Shown: in pieces, positions 10,999 through 25,600 of the stretch
Position numbering within the stretch: position 1 is the stretch's first letter
How the letters are laid out: each line of letters starts with the position of its first letter
From: Corella eumyota
Taxonomy: Eukaryota; Chordata; Ascidiacea; Phlebobranchia; Corellidae
Direction: 5' to 3'
Length of the DNA: 64,000 nucleotides
Assembly: GCA_963082875.1 (NCBI GenBank)
Contig: OY720101.1
Coordinates: 11,307,671-11,371,670, forward strand
Made by a program: the position numbers and the translations under genes
The notes under the pieces: model-generated
What the model was told of the DNA's origin: nothing
The model's database searches: none
Seen by the model: the letters and a program-made list of their open reading frames with translations, nothing else

Positions 10999-13695
10999 TT
11001 AAAGAGGAATTTTTCTTGGTCTCTGTAGAATATATTTCATAGTAAAGCTATCTTCGTCTTCGCCAGTCAGCTCGTTTAAGTTTTTGACAAACCAGCAATC
11101 CACTGCTTTCATGTCGTAAGTGTCGAACATTTTGTTTTTAACAACCTTCACTACGTTATGCCTGCAATATTACACGCATTTATTAAATATTTTTTTAAAT
11201 TAAAGTGCTGATGGTATACGGGTTATAAAGTTGGGGAACAGGTCATACGGTCTCGGGTTTGAGCCGCACCAATGCCACATAACTCGACCTTGAGCCAGGT
11301 GTTTACAGATAGCTTAAACAAATCATAGTTTAACATCTTTTCTCAATAAAAAAGTAAAAACCTAATTTTTATTTATTTATCCTTGATGTGGAAAGGTCGA
11401 CTTCACAGACTAAACATAGAGCAACATTTGTTACCTCGATTTAGCCTGTAGTCGACTTTGGCAGTTTTAAATATTAATTTCGGGCTTAGCAGGAGTTTAA
11501 ACCAATTACAATCCCTTTTTCAATGGCATTTACATCATGGGAGTAGTGGGAATCTAACCCAGGACATCAGGTTGAAAATCCAAATGTTCTACCACTACAT
11601 TGCCAAAAATTTTTACCTGTATCTTAACATTGCTTCGTCCGTATTCGGTATAAAGTCAATCGTGCCTTCGCTTTTTCCTTTTTTGGGGAATAACCCGACA
11701 AAACCGCTCACACGATCCGAGAATCCGCGTTGATTGGTTATTGAAAAATCGAGATGATTAAACATAGATTGATGGCCGTTGTTAACGTGAGTTATAATCT
11801 GTGAACAATAAATTTTTCTCAAAAAAGAATTTAGTTTTACTAAAAAATTTAACATGCCATTTTTTTGGAAGCATTTTTTTATATAAAAGTGACGTAACAT
11901 AGATGAAAAGTTTAGAGTACCAAGACCAAGTATTTAGCGGTTTTTGGTCATTTTTAAATAATATTAAAAACAAAAAAGCAGCGGGGATCAAACCCAAGCC
12001 CTTACGTAATAAAAAATATATATTTTAAAATATTTTTAAAATAAAAAAGCGGTGGGAATCAAACCCAAAACCTCGCCTAACAAAAAAACTATTTTTAAAT
12101 GTCAATAAAATTTAAAAAGGACAGCGGTGGTTATCGAACCCGGGACCTCATGTTACAATTAAAAAAACATCAGAATTATACCTGGAATGAGATTCTCTTG
12201 TTAAGTGAGATTTGAACGAAGGACGACGAATGTGACCTCATGATGACCTCTACAACTATTCCGCGTTTAAATATCGACGACGACCTATTGGTGGGGATTT
12301 CCCATTTTTGCGAACTACCGACGGTCATCTTTACAACGGTTGGTTCCACCTGAAAAATTACGGTTTAGCTAGAATTTGTAAAAAAAATTGCAAAAAATTA
12401 TTATATTTAACCATATACATTGACGCAGTGGGCTAAACTTAATATTATTAGTTACCCTGACCCAATCACGAGTTGCCTTCGGCAGTTTGCAATATAATTA
12501 ATTTTTATTGCCCGATAATTAAACTGCTTATTAAGTGCTGGCTTAGCAGGAGTTTATACCGTTTATATCGCCTTACTCCAGGGCGCTACAGCATGAGAGC
12601 AGTGGGAATTAAACCCACGACCTCATGTAGTGTAGCAAGTGTTCTTACCACTACACCACGCTACCGGTGTAAGCCTTTATAATATTTAACTAAAACAGGT
12701 ATTAAAAAACGTCTAAAAACAAATACATATTTACCAAAATAGTTATTCCTTGTTTAGAGAATCTAAACCCAGTTTCGCCGATATAAACCCGGTGTGAATT
12801 TCCAACTTCGCCTTGGACCAACTTAGCGTTCACTGTCACACCGGTGATGACGTCACTTATGAGGTTGTAGATCTGGTTAAAGTTAAAAAACAAAAAGTTA
12901 ATTTTTTGTATTGATTTCAACCTATTTTTTAACTCGAACTTTGCAGACATTAATAAAAGTAACAAAAAATAAAATTACCAATAGATTCACGTGGTAAAAA
13001 ATAAAATATAACAAAATCAAATTAATAATTCAAAACATACCAGCTCAAACATAGAGTAACTTTAGTTACCCCGACCCAGTCTTGAGTTGCCTGTGGCAGT
13101 TTAGAATATTATAGATTATAATTGCCCAATATTTATGCTGCTGATTAAGTGTTGGCTTAGCGGGAGTTAATACCGTTTATAATGCCTTACTTAAGAGCGC
13201 TACATCATGAAAGCAGTGGGGTTCGAACTTACGACCTTATGTTGTGAAGCCATAGTGTTCTAACCACTACACCACGCTGTCGTTTTTTTTTAAGTTGATT
13301 TTTTAAAAGAAAGGATAAAATTGTTAATATTGCCTTGCTGAAATAGGCTAAAACAAGGAGACAGCGGGAATCTAACCCAGAACCTTACGTATTAAAAAAT
13401 TACTAAAACCGTTTTTCGTAAAAAAAAATTGGGCCTGCAAGATTTTTCACTAAACAGCGAGAAGATACAAAAACAATTTTTTTAACCTTTTTGTCGCCTC
13501 CAATCCAGTTAAAACAGATAGTAAGTTGTGGATTTAAGTCAATAATAACATGAGGGTCACCAAAGACAAAGAAACGTCCAGAAGAGGGGGTTGTTGTTGG
13601 AAAGGGTCTAAACGTTGGAGGGGGTCGGACGGCTACTCGACCGGAGAAGTCATCGGTTAAAGCAGAAAATGATGGACGGGCGATTGAAAAATCAC
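10999..13695 (-). CDS. Exons 29-33: ITIH C-terminal domain and stop
   Basis: Exons 13695-13487, 12872-12735, 12349-12182, 11798-11617, 11161-10999. GDPHVIIDL (Asp1424) matches the DPHFII motif at which ITIH precursors are cut and the new C-terminal Asp esterified to chondroitin sulfate. ICFNWIGG, LISDVITGVTVNAKLVQG, the FVGLF loop and a final VDCWFVKNLNE follow the ITIH C-domain order. TAA at 10999-11001. Cleavage and glycosaminoglycan linkage are inferred from the motif. Confidence 0.88.
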
Positions 13696-16600
13696 CTGTT
13701 TATTTTAAAGTCATTAGATAAGCGACATTTCTATACCAAAAAATAAAGTTGGTGTCATTGAACACAAAAATGATATTAACTTTAAATAATTTCATCTACT
13801 TTTTAAGTTTTACAACCTAAAAAATTAAAATTAATTAAAAAAAAAGGGAAACCCTGTTTGTGATGACGTGAAAAAGTACTATCTTGTATACATTCACTAT
13901 GCTACTTGGTACTTTCTACGTCATACAAAAAATATGGTAACCTGTTTTTTATGTAAATTATTTTTCAGTATTTTTGAAAATTAAATTGTAAGTGCTACAG
14001 AAATTTTTCAAAGGTTCTGAAGCCATTTTGTGATTTATTGTCAACCATACTAACATGCTATATACATTACTAACACAATTGCAAAACTCTGTAACATAAC
14101 CCTTTAAAGTATATATATATATATTTATTTTTGTATAAAAAATTTGTTGTGGGTTATTGTCATATAATCGAAAACCGTTTTCCTGACTTGACTTTTTACC
14201 GAAAAACATAACCCTAAAAACTTCATTCTACCGACTACGAGATATTTTGTAATAAAACCGGCAACGTGATGTAGTGGTCAAACACTCGGCTTTACTACAT
14301 GAGGTCCTGGGTTCAATCCCCACTGCTCTTATGCTTTAGCGCCCTTGAATAAGGCGCTATAAACATTATGAACTTCTACTGAGCCAACACTTAATCAGTA
14401 GTTTATAGTAATCGGCAAATATAATCAATAATATCCTTAATTGTCAAGGGTAACTAACTTAAGACTAGGTTTAGGTAACTGATGTTACTCCTTGTTTTTT
14501 TTTTCTTGTTTTTGTATATATCTTTATCCTCGATGTAGGAAAGTCGAATGCGCGACTTAAACATGGAGTAACATCATCAGTTACTCCGACCCAGTCTCGA
14601 GTTGCCTGTAGCAGTTTGGGATAATATATTGATCATAATTGTCCGGTAATTATGCTGCTGAATAAGTGCTGGCTCAGCAGGAGTTCATACCGTTTATAGC
14701 GCCTTACTTAAGGGTGCTACAGCATGAGATCAGTGGGGATTGAACCCACGACCTCATGTGTAGTGAAGCAAAACTTCTGTAAGGTTTTTTAGTTTACAAA
14801 ATTAAGTTTAAACAATTTTTAAAATTCTTTTTCTTAATGTTTGATTTTTATAATTATGTATTATTTTGTTTTTTCGTTAAATATTTTTTTTTATTTTCGA
14901 TTAAATTATTTTTAGGATTTTATCTTACGCTCTTCATCCGTGTCCACAGATGCTAGACCAAATGGACCCTCAAGTCCTCGGGATGGGAAAGAAAGAGAGG
15001 GATCTGGAAGACGAGGAAAAGGTGCAGGAGCCCCGGGGGTTGTGGAGAGGGTAGTAGGAGCAGAGGTTGTAGCATCTAACACTCCTTCTATTTCTTTCAG
15101 GTCTTCAGGTTTTATTACGATAAGAGAACTGATGCCTGGTGTTACAAACCCAAATCTATAAAAAATTAATATTTTGTATTTAGAATAAATTTGTCCTTAA
15201 TGTAGAAAGGTCGACTACACGGCCCAAACGTAGAGTAACATTCTTTACCCACACCCAGTCTAAAGTTACCTTTGGCAGTTTGGGATATTATAAATTATAA
15301 TTGTACGAAAATTAAGTTGCTGATTAAGTGTTGGCTCAGCAGGAGTTATATCGTTTATAGAGCCTTACTTAAAGGCACTACAGCATGAAAGCGGTGGGAA
15401 TCAAATCCATGACCTCATGTTGTGAAGCCAAGTGTTCTTAGTACAACACCATTTTGTGGATAAAAAAAAAACTCAATTAACAGATTAAGCAAAAAAAATA
15501 TAAAAATTTTTAAAATAAAAACTAAGGCTACATAAGCGGCATAAAAACTTAAGGTCTTTTTTCTATTTTAACTAAAATTTGATTTTTTTAAAGTTGCTAC
15601 CAAAAAGTACTTACTCTAGTGATCTGTTCAAAGCCTCATCTCGTAAAACCTGGGTTTCCTGGGGTACAATTGAAGCGCTTATCTGTCTCAGCAAATCATT
15701 TAATTCCATAAAAATTCTCAATCTCATTGGAAATTGTTGAATCTAAATTCACAAATTTAATTTTTTGAATGATTAAGAGAAAACAAGTCGCATGGTCAGG
15801 TAGTTCGATTCCCACTGCTTGCCTTTTAAGAAGTGTGCCTTTAAATACACTTGCTACACCATACATAAGATCGTAGGTTTAATCCCTACTGATCTCATGC
15901 TGTAGAGCCCTTGAGTAAAGCGGTATAAACGGTAAGAACTCCTGCTAAGCCAACACTTAATCAGCAGCTTAACTATTGGGCAATTATAATCTATAATATC
16001 CCAAACTGCCATAGACAACTCAAGACTGGGTCGAAGTAACTCATGTTACTCTATGTTTAAGTCGCGCATTCGACTTTCCCACATCGAGGATAAAAACATA
16101 TACAAAAAAAATGTTACTTTATGTTTAGGCCTTAAGGTCACATTTTCTACATTAATTAAATAAGTAATTTAGCAAAAAATAAGTAAAACTTTTGTGTGTT
16201 TAAAAAAGTATCATACATACTTGAAATTCATTCGAAGCACATGATTCCTCCAAATCAAAAATTTGAACTTCTTCGTCCGATTTCACATCTCCTGACCGTC
16301 TTTTACCTAAAAAGGAAAATATTTTGTTAAAACTTTTTTTTTTTTAAATTTCAACATCAAAAATGTAAATAGTTTTATTTATTATGTTAAGTATACTTAA
16401 AACGGTGTCATTACATTTAAACTTCTTACTTTTATAGAACTTTACCCTTTTTTTACCCTCCTTACAACTAACCCCCTTACAACTAACCTCTTTATTGTAA
16501 CCCCCACCACAATTAAACCCCTTAACATTTAAACCCCCTTCAAATAAACCCCTTTAATCTAACCCCCTTACAACTAAACCCCTTTTTTGTAAACCCCCTA

Positions 16601-19600
16601 AAACTAACCTCTTTATTGTAACCCCCACCACAATTAAACCCCTTACAACTAAAATTCCCTTTTATTTAAATTATATTAAACAATAAGATAAAATGTTAAA
16701 AACAAAAAAAAAATTGAAACTTGCCAGTGATTGCGACAGGAAGATCCTCGTAGGCTTGTCTCTTCTTTCTACTCCGGCCACTTGCTGCATCCAGATCAAG
16801 TGGAGCACGAAGATCAAAGTCGGAGAAGACTCCTGCTATGACGAGATCATCTCCACTAAGAAATAAAAATTACTTTATAAATTTTTTTTACAAAAAATAA
16901 AAACATTTTTTTTACAAAAAAAAATTTCCCATAAAAAATATTAACTGTGGCACCTATTACTGCTTTATGTTAAAGCAGCCCTATGTAAAGTGCTATAAAC
17001 AGTAAAAACTGTTGCAAAGGCAATTGCCAAATGTTAAGGTTAGCACACTTGAATTCACTACATGACATCCTGGGTTCGATCCCACATTTTTTATCTTACA
17101 GTGCGGTCAAGTAAGGCAATATAAATGATATGCTGAGTCAAAAAACAATTGCCAAAAAAATTTATGACAATTATAATCTATGATTTCCCAAACTGGTTAA
17201 GGCAACTCGAAACTGGGTCAGGGTAACAAAAGTTACTCTATGTTTAGGTTGTGAATTTGGCCTTTCCACATTAAAGATATATACAAAAAAAGTAAATACT
17301 TTGAAAAAAAATACAAGTATTTACCCTCCATAATAGACAGGAAATGTAATCTTTGAGATTTTTTCAACCCTCTGTGGTGGATATTGGATGGTTATGTTTG
17401 TTAAAATTGGCTCAGAAATTGTTTCATAAAAATTCGAAATCTAAAAAAATAAAAAAAGGTTTTAAAAAAATAGCAAACTAATATTTTTTATTTATGAAAT
17501 TGAATTTAAATTATTTATTTAACAAAAATTTCTTTATGTCGTACAAAATTGCTACTATAAAATTTTAAGTAAAACAAAACAAAAAAAAACTTTTTATTTA
17601 AAAAATTTAATCACATAAACTTTAAAGACCATTAATGTAATGACATGTTAAAATTATAAAAAATTGAAACAAAAGAAACAAAAACAACATGTATTACGTA
17701 TTGGGATTATAAAATTATGATAACCTATTATTAAATATATAGATATTATAGAGTTATGGTTAGAGTATATACACTTAAGCAATATATATAATTATTCTTT
17801 AATGAAAAATTTTGCATAAAATATGTTGAACTATCTGTTATCGGCAGCGTGGTGTATGGTTAAGAACACTTGCTACACCACTATGAGGTCGTGGGTTCAA
17901 TCCCCACTGATCTCATGCTAGCTCCCTTAAGTAAGGCGCTTTAAACAGTATAAACTCCTGCTAAGCCAGCAGCATAATTTATGGATCATTTATAATATCC
18001 CAAACTGCTAAAAGGCAACTCGATACTGGATCGAAGTCTATATGTTTAGGTCGCGCATTGACCTTTCCACAACGAGGATAAAGATATCTACAAAAAAATA
18101 AATAAAAAACTTAGGAACTGTAGAAACCACAGAATAAAAAAATGTTTGCATTTAATATTTTTTAACACATACTTGTAAATGAGAATCCAAATCCACAAAT
18201 ATTTGAATAAATTGTCCTTGATTCTGAGCAGATAATGTTTCAAGAAAAGAGGTGTCAACTAAACTTCCAAACCCAATTGTATGGATTGCAAATCTACCAC
18301 TATAAAAATATATTATTTTTGTATTTATTTTTCTCGATTTGGGTTTAAGTAGGCTATCTTTACAGCCTGAACATAGAGTAACATTAACCCAGTCTCAAGT
18401 TGACCTTATCAGTTGTGGATATGATAAAATAACATTGCTTAAATAATTCAGTAAGAGTTTGTACCAATTACAACGCCTTATTTAAGCGTCCTATTGCATT
18501 ACGGCAGTGGTAATTGAACCCAAGACTTCATGTAGTAAAAACGATTGTTCAAATTACCAAACAATGCAGTCCAATTTAAAAAAAATTAAAATCAATTTTT
18601 TTTAGGGGTTGTTTCTAATTTTCTTTAAACCCAAGACCTCATTTAGTAAAATTAAGTTTTCTTATCACCAAATAATTCAGCCCAATTTAAAAAAAACTTT
18701 AAAAAGTTAAATAATTATATTAAGTTATTCTTGCGGGTCTTTTTAAATTTTTTTAGGTAAAAAATAGAAAATCTTACTCGTTTAAAGTAGAAATATTTCT
18801 GAGGATAACTTGAGAGTTCAATTCACCAGATGTTGATCTTCCATCAGTTAATAAAACAATAAAATCGGCTGTTGCTAATGACTCTCTTCTGCCACCTACT
18901 GCCTTATCTGTAAATATAAAAAAAAATAGTGGTTGCAAAACTTGGCTTCACAACACAAGGTCATAGGTTTAATCCCTACCACTTTCATGCTGTAGTTTTC
19001 TTAAGTAGGAAGATATGAACAATATAAACTTCTGCCAGGTCAAAAAAACAATTGGCATATACATTATTGCAACATGTTTTTAGTCTATAAATACATTGTT
19101 TATATATCTTTATCCTTGATGTGGAAAAGTCAAATGCGCGACTTAAACAACGAGTAATATCAGTTAATCCAACCCAGTCTTAAGTTGCCTGTGGCAGTTT
19201 GGGATATAATAAATTATAATTGCCCGGTAATTATGCTGCTGATTAAGTGTTGGCTTAGCAGGAGTTTGTACTGTTTATAGCGCCTTACTCAAGGGCGCTA
19301 CAGCATGAGATCAGTGGGGATTAAACCCACAACCTCATGAGTGGTGTAGCAAGTGTTCCTACCACTACACAATTCTACCGGTATTACCTTAAGGTGATAA
19401 ATTTTGTATATATATTGGGGTTTTTAGTTGGGACACATTTATTAGCATCCATAAACTCTAGGCTTAAGTGCAAGTAGTGTGGCATTGGTGCAGCTTGAAC
19501 TTGAAATCTGTCGGCATGTAATCCTTATGCCATAACTGCTATACCACACTATTGGCAAATATTGAGCAATGATAATTGATAGTATCTTAAACTGCTAAAA

Positions 19601-22600
19601 GTCAATTCGAGACTGGTTCAGAGTAATAAATGTTATATAATGGGTAAAGTCAACCTTTTTATATCAAGGATAAAAAAAAAAAAAAAGAAATTTTTTTTAC
19701 CTGTGCTACTATCCTCAATAGATCGTTCTAACAAATCAATCGCAGTTACGAGAGAATCTAAAATGTTAGTGCTCCCTCGTGTGAGGATATTGTTTAGAAA
19801 ATCTTTGGCGTCTTGCTTGAATGTAGAGATTCCTGGTACGAGCCCCGCAGTAGCCCCTTCTGGGTTCCAGACTTGAACTGTGCTGTTGAATACCACAATT
19901 GAGAAAAGATCCTAAAAAAATTTTGAGGTAAAAAAAATTAAAAAATAAGAAAATTTACCAAAAATTTTTTTTATTTAATTTAGATTTTACAAAAAAATTT
20001 TTAAATTTTTACTGATGTTATAAAAAAGTACAACGCATTTACTATAAAAATAAAATTAACATCATTTTTTAAACCAGATTTCAATAAAAATTCAATATTT
20101 AAAATTGTTACAGAAAACTAGTTCTAAATTATTTGCAAATATTTTAAACAAAACAAAAAAAAATATTTCAATTTATTTACAGTTTAGTTAACCTTGTATT
20201 ATACCAAGTAAAACAAAAAAAAAACAATAATTAATAATTATTAATAAAATAAAAATACTAAATTTATCCGAAATAAAAATTTAAAAAAAAAAAAATTATT
20301 TTTTACATCAAGGGTAAGACCATCTAATATCCTGTCCATAGCTTGTCTCAATTGCGCTATCTTGTGGCCGAACATTGATCCCGATATATCGAGGACAAAC
20401 ACAACCCTTTTGGGAAGGGGGTCAAAATTTGGGCTCAAAAAGTGAACAAAATCACTGAAAAATATTTAAAAATATATTTCAAGTTGCTTATAAAAAAAAT
20501 AATTTTCTAATTTTTTTAAATTTATTTATTTTTGAGATAAAGAGGTTTAAAAACTTAATCATAAAACAATTTCTGTTTTCCTGACCATGATCCAGTCTCA
20601 AAGTTGACTTTAACAGTTTGGGATATTACTGATTATAATTGCCTGATAATTAATCTGCTAATCAGCCTTTCAAATGGAAGGAATCAAACACAAGACCTTA
20701 TCTAGCCAAATGTTCTAAAAACTTTACTGTTTAAAATTGCTTAATACCTAATCTTATAATAGGTTTTTAGCTAAACAGTAGTTTAAACCGTTTATAGTGC
20801 TTTACTCATGGAAGCTATGACATAGAAGTAGTTAGGATCGAACTAATGACCCTAAATACTAAAGTAAATTATTCTTAACATTATACCATGCAATCGATCG
20901 GCAGTATGGTGTAGTGGTAAGAACACTTGTTACATCACCATGAGGTCGCAAGTTTAATCCCCACTGCTTTCATGCTGTAGCGCCCTTGAGTAAAGCGCTA
21001 TTAACAGTATAAACTCCTGCTTAGCCAGCACTTAATTAGCAGCATAATTACCAGGCAATTACAATTTCTATAAATCGAGATGGAGTCGGAGTATCTGATG
21101 GTACTCTATGTTAAGGTCGCGCATTCGACCTTCTCACATCGAGGATAAAAATTATACAAAAAAATATATATATACTGAATAAAATAAAAATTTTGTACTT
21201 TTCGATTTTGATAAGTTCGCTTTTTCCTCTACTTCTTACAACACTATACTCGATAATAAACCTTCCGTTTAATCCAAATGGGGAAAGATGGGTCTGTTCT
21301 CCGGGGGTAGGGTTGTAACTGATTTGTGCTGTGTTTCTATATTTTTTTTTTAGAAAAATATTAAAAAAAAATTTTATTAAAATTTTTTTATTGTTTTTTT
21401 AGTATTGTTTAAATTTATTAAATAATAAAAATTATTAAAATTAAAATAATTAAACTAATTACACATACCCTGCTCTGTTGATGTTCAAATTATCCAATGG
21501 AATTGGTTCTGCTATGCTTGTTTGATCAGTATCAAATCCCAAAACATCAACATTCATTAACTGCTCGCTTTCGCAAATTGAAATATCAATTCCAAAACTT
21601 TGAACAGGTTGAAGCATTTGAACCGAAACGTCGTACGTGTATCTAGAAATTAAAATGGTTTTAATATTTTTTATTTTCGATTTTTTAATGCGAAAAAGAA
21701 TTTAGTTGAATAGCAGGGTTGTGTAGTGGTTAAAACCATAGAGATACTAATATATACACTAGAGTAGGTGTTGCTAGGCAGTTGTTCACTGCAAATTGTC
21801 GCAAATTGAAGGCGATTTGCCATACTGGCCAGAGTTGCTATTTGCAATTTTTGAACAATTTACTTATTATTTTTATGTTAAAATCTAAAAATTATCTAGC
21901 AAAGTTAATACAAAAATTTCAAAAAAATGTATAAAATAGCACTATACAAGTAAAACACTTCGATTCTCACAAATAGTTATTAAACAGTCGGCCTCTATGG
22001 CACAGGTTTGCAAGACCACTTTAAAATGATAAAAAATCAAGAAAATTCGCTTTTTAATAAAAAGATAACATTTTTTTATTGATCAATGATTTAAATAGAT
22101 TAAATTAAACGTAAAAAAATGTTTATTTTAGTTTCCTAAAAACAATCTAAAAGTTTAAATTTCGCTTTGGCAACTCTGGCGAGTATGGCAAATCGGTCTT
22201 CAATTTGCGACACAAAATGGATGCGAAGCCCACTCTAGTGTATATATTAGTATCTCTATGGTTAAAACACTGGGCTTACTACATGAGGTCCAAAGTTCAA
22301 TCCCTGGTTTTGATATGCTAAAAATGCAATAAGTAAGGTGCAAAATTTAATTGAAAGACAAATTTTTGAGCAAATATGATAAAAAAATAACCGAACTGCC
22401 AAAGTCAACTTAAGACTAGGTCAAAGTAACAAAAGTTTTTTTTTTTGGTTGACTTTAGTTACCCTGCCGGAGTCTTGAGTTGACTGTGGAAGTTTGGGAT
22501 ATTATTGATTTATAATTTTCTGATAATTAATCTGCTGATTGTTTTTGGCTTAGCAGATAATTCCATTATTTATAGCATTTTACTTAAGAACACTACAACA

Positions 22601-25600
22601 TAGAGACCGGCAGCATGATGTAGTGGTAACAAAACTTGCTACACCACACATGAGGTTGTGGGTTTAATTCCCACTGCTCTCATGCTGTAGCGCCCTCGAG
22701 TAAGGCGCTATAAACGGTATGAACTCCTGCTGAGCCAGCACTTAATCAGCAGCATAATTACCGGGCAGTTATAATCTATTATATTCCAAACTGCTAAAGA
22801 CAACTCGAGACTGGGTTGAAATAACTGATGTTACTCTATGTTTAGGTTGCACATTCGACCTTCCCACATCGAGGATTAAAATATATACAAAAAAAGCAGT
22901 AGGGATCAAACCAAGAAACTCGTGTAGTAAAACTAAGTGTTTTGACAAATACAATAAATCGCATCTAATAGAGCATTATTCAAAAATGATGTGACATAAT
23001 TTATTACTTTTATAACACAATAACAATTACAAGATAAAACATATTCACCTTCCGTTCCTTCGTGCAAGTACTTGTTGATAAGTCAACCTAAAAGTTACTT
23101 GTTGATTCGGGGCAAGATTGACACTTGTTTGAAAAACTTTTGTTGAACTTCCGCGTGAAGCTACATGTCCAACTGTTATATCACGCTCCTAAAACACAAG
23201 ATATTATTAACTAGAAATTTTTTGTAAACAAAATTACAAAATATAGTGTAAAAATAATTAAAGTGTTATATTAGAGAGTTTTGCAATTTTATAAATGATG
23301 TATATAGCATGTTAGTATGGTTGACAATAAATCACAAAATGGCTTTAGAATGGTTTAAAAATGTCTGTGGTACTTACAATTTAATTTTCAAAAATACTGG
23401 AAAATGATTAACATAAAAAAACAGGTTACCATATTTTTTGTGTGATGTAGAAAGTACCAAGTTAGCCTAGTGAATGTATACACGCTAGTACTTTCTACGT
23501 TATCACAAACAGGGCTTCCTTTTTCTTTTTTTAATTAATTTAAATTTTTTTTAGTTGTATAACTTAAAAAGTAGGTGAAAATATTTAAAGTTAAAACTAT
23601 TTTTGTGTTCAGTGACACCAACTCTATTAAATTTTTGGTAAAAAATATCTCTAATATATGACTTTAAAATGGTTGGAAAGGTATTTTACAAAAAATTGCT
23701 AAATAAAAAAAATTCTTTGTATAGTGTTTTTATATTTTTTTATCCTCAATGTGGAAAGGATAACTTAACAGCGTAAACATAGGGTAACATTAGTTACCCT
23801 GACCCAGTCTCGAGTCGTTTTTGACAGTTTAGAATATTTTTAATTATATTAGCCTTACTTAAGGGCACTACAGCATGAAAGTAGTGGGGATCGAACCCAA
23901 GGCCTCTTGTTATGTATTGAATCTTGTTATTGAAAGTCTTTTAAACACTATTTCATGTTTAATAGAAATAAATATATTGAAATGCTTTTTTTAGAAATAA
24001 AAACAATAAAATAAAAGTTAAAATTAAAACGTGATAAAAAAATGCATTTTTACAAAAGTTTAATGTTTCAAAAATCAAATTTTCCAAAATTTTTTTTTTT
24101 TTTTAATAATTATAATCCTTTTTTACTCTTAAGTTGAAAAATTTTCAAACTTACTCTCGCAATTCTAACAATCTCTCTAGCTCTCTCAAGTGCCTCGATT
24201 TGGCCATCGTAAATAATTCCGTCAATTTCCATAGAAAATGCAACAATAAATGCGGCATTTGGTAGCAACACAAAGTAGTCAGCTTCCCTGCTCACCTCAG
24301 CACTGTAAAAAAAATGTAATTTAATAATTGAGAAAAAAATTATCTAATTAATTAATTTTTTTTGTCAATTGAATAAAGGTGCTAACAATACATTTTTCTA
24401 AAGCCCGTGATCCTGTGTTTAATTACAACTGCTTTTTGTTTTCAAGTGAAAGACTGAGCTAATGTTATTGTTATATGCCCTATATAATATATCCTAGATT
24501 CGATTCCCCCTTCTTCCATGCTAGGGTGCAAATAACTCAAACAATAGAAACAATATGAACTTTTGTCGAGTTGGTTAGTTAAAAAACAAATTAGTTGGTT
24601 AAATAGCCAAAAATTATAATCATTGGTATCTTAAACTGACAGGGTGGTGTAGTGGTAAGAACACTTGCTACACTACATGAAGTTGTGGGTTTGATCCCTA
24701 TTGCTCTTATGCTTTGGTGCTCCTTAGTAAGGTGCTATAATCGGTATGAACTCCTGCTGAGCCAGCACTTAATCAGCAGCATAATTATCGGGAGCATCTA
24801 TAATATTCCAAACTGCCACAGACAACTCGAGATTGAGTCGGGATAACAGTTGTTACTTTATGTTTAAGTCGCGCATTCGACCTTTCCACATCGAGGATAA
24901 ATAAATACATAAAATAAAAAGCTATCAAAATTAAAAATAATATTAAAAATAAATTTTAAAAATTAATAAAATTTACAGCAAATTTTTTCTTACTTATTTT
25001 CTACTACACTTGTCATAACAGTTTGGGCAAATCGAGCACTTATTTGAGCATTGACATGGAAACTTAAAACTCTTGGTCTTGCTTTTTGACCAACAACTAA
25101 TCTGCAGGTTTTAAATATCAGAGAGCTAGAGGTATTACCCTGTGCTGTAAAAAAAAAATAATAATTTTAAGTAAAATTTTTTTTGGATAAATAAAAAAAT
25201 GTTGTGTTACAAAAAGCGTATAGTAAAAATAAAAAAATGCGTAAAAAATAAATAAATTTATATTTAGCTTGTTATCAAATATAAAATGTTTAAAAAAATT
25301 TGTAAATTACAAAAATATGTTTTTATAAGAAAAAAACTAAAAAAGTTTTAGTTTAAATTTTCAGGTAGACATAAAATATAAGATTTATAATTTAGAGTTG
25401 TTGTATTTTGACTTATAAACCACAAAGCCATCTAACCGGTTTATTTGAAGAAATAAACACGTGTATTAATTGGATTGGAATTTTGTGTTAAATTCATCAA
25501 AACAAAAAATTCCGAATTTCATAAAAGTTAAACGAAAAAAAACTTTTATATTAAGAAAGTTAAAAAAATTATAAAAATTTATTTTCAAAAATATATACCT

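Noticed and set aside
14940-15161. Plus-strand frame rich in Gly/Arg
   Set aside because: Antisense of exon 28's Ser/Thr/Pro linker, which is supported by phase on the minus strand.
10999-24302. Treating the ITIH part as a separate gene starting near the VIT domain
   Set aside because: No signal peptide or start codon was found before exon 15, and exon 14-15 phase agrees; kept as the main alternative only.
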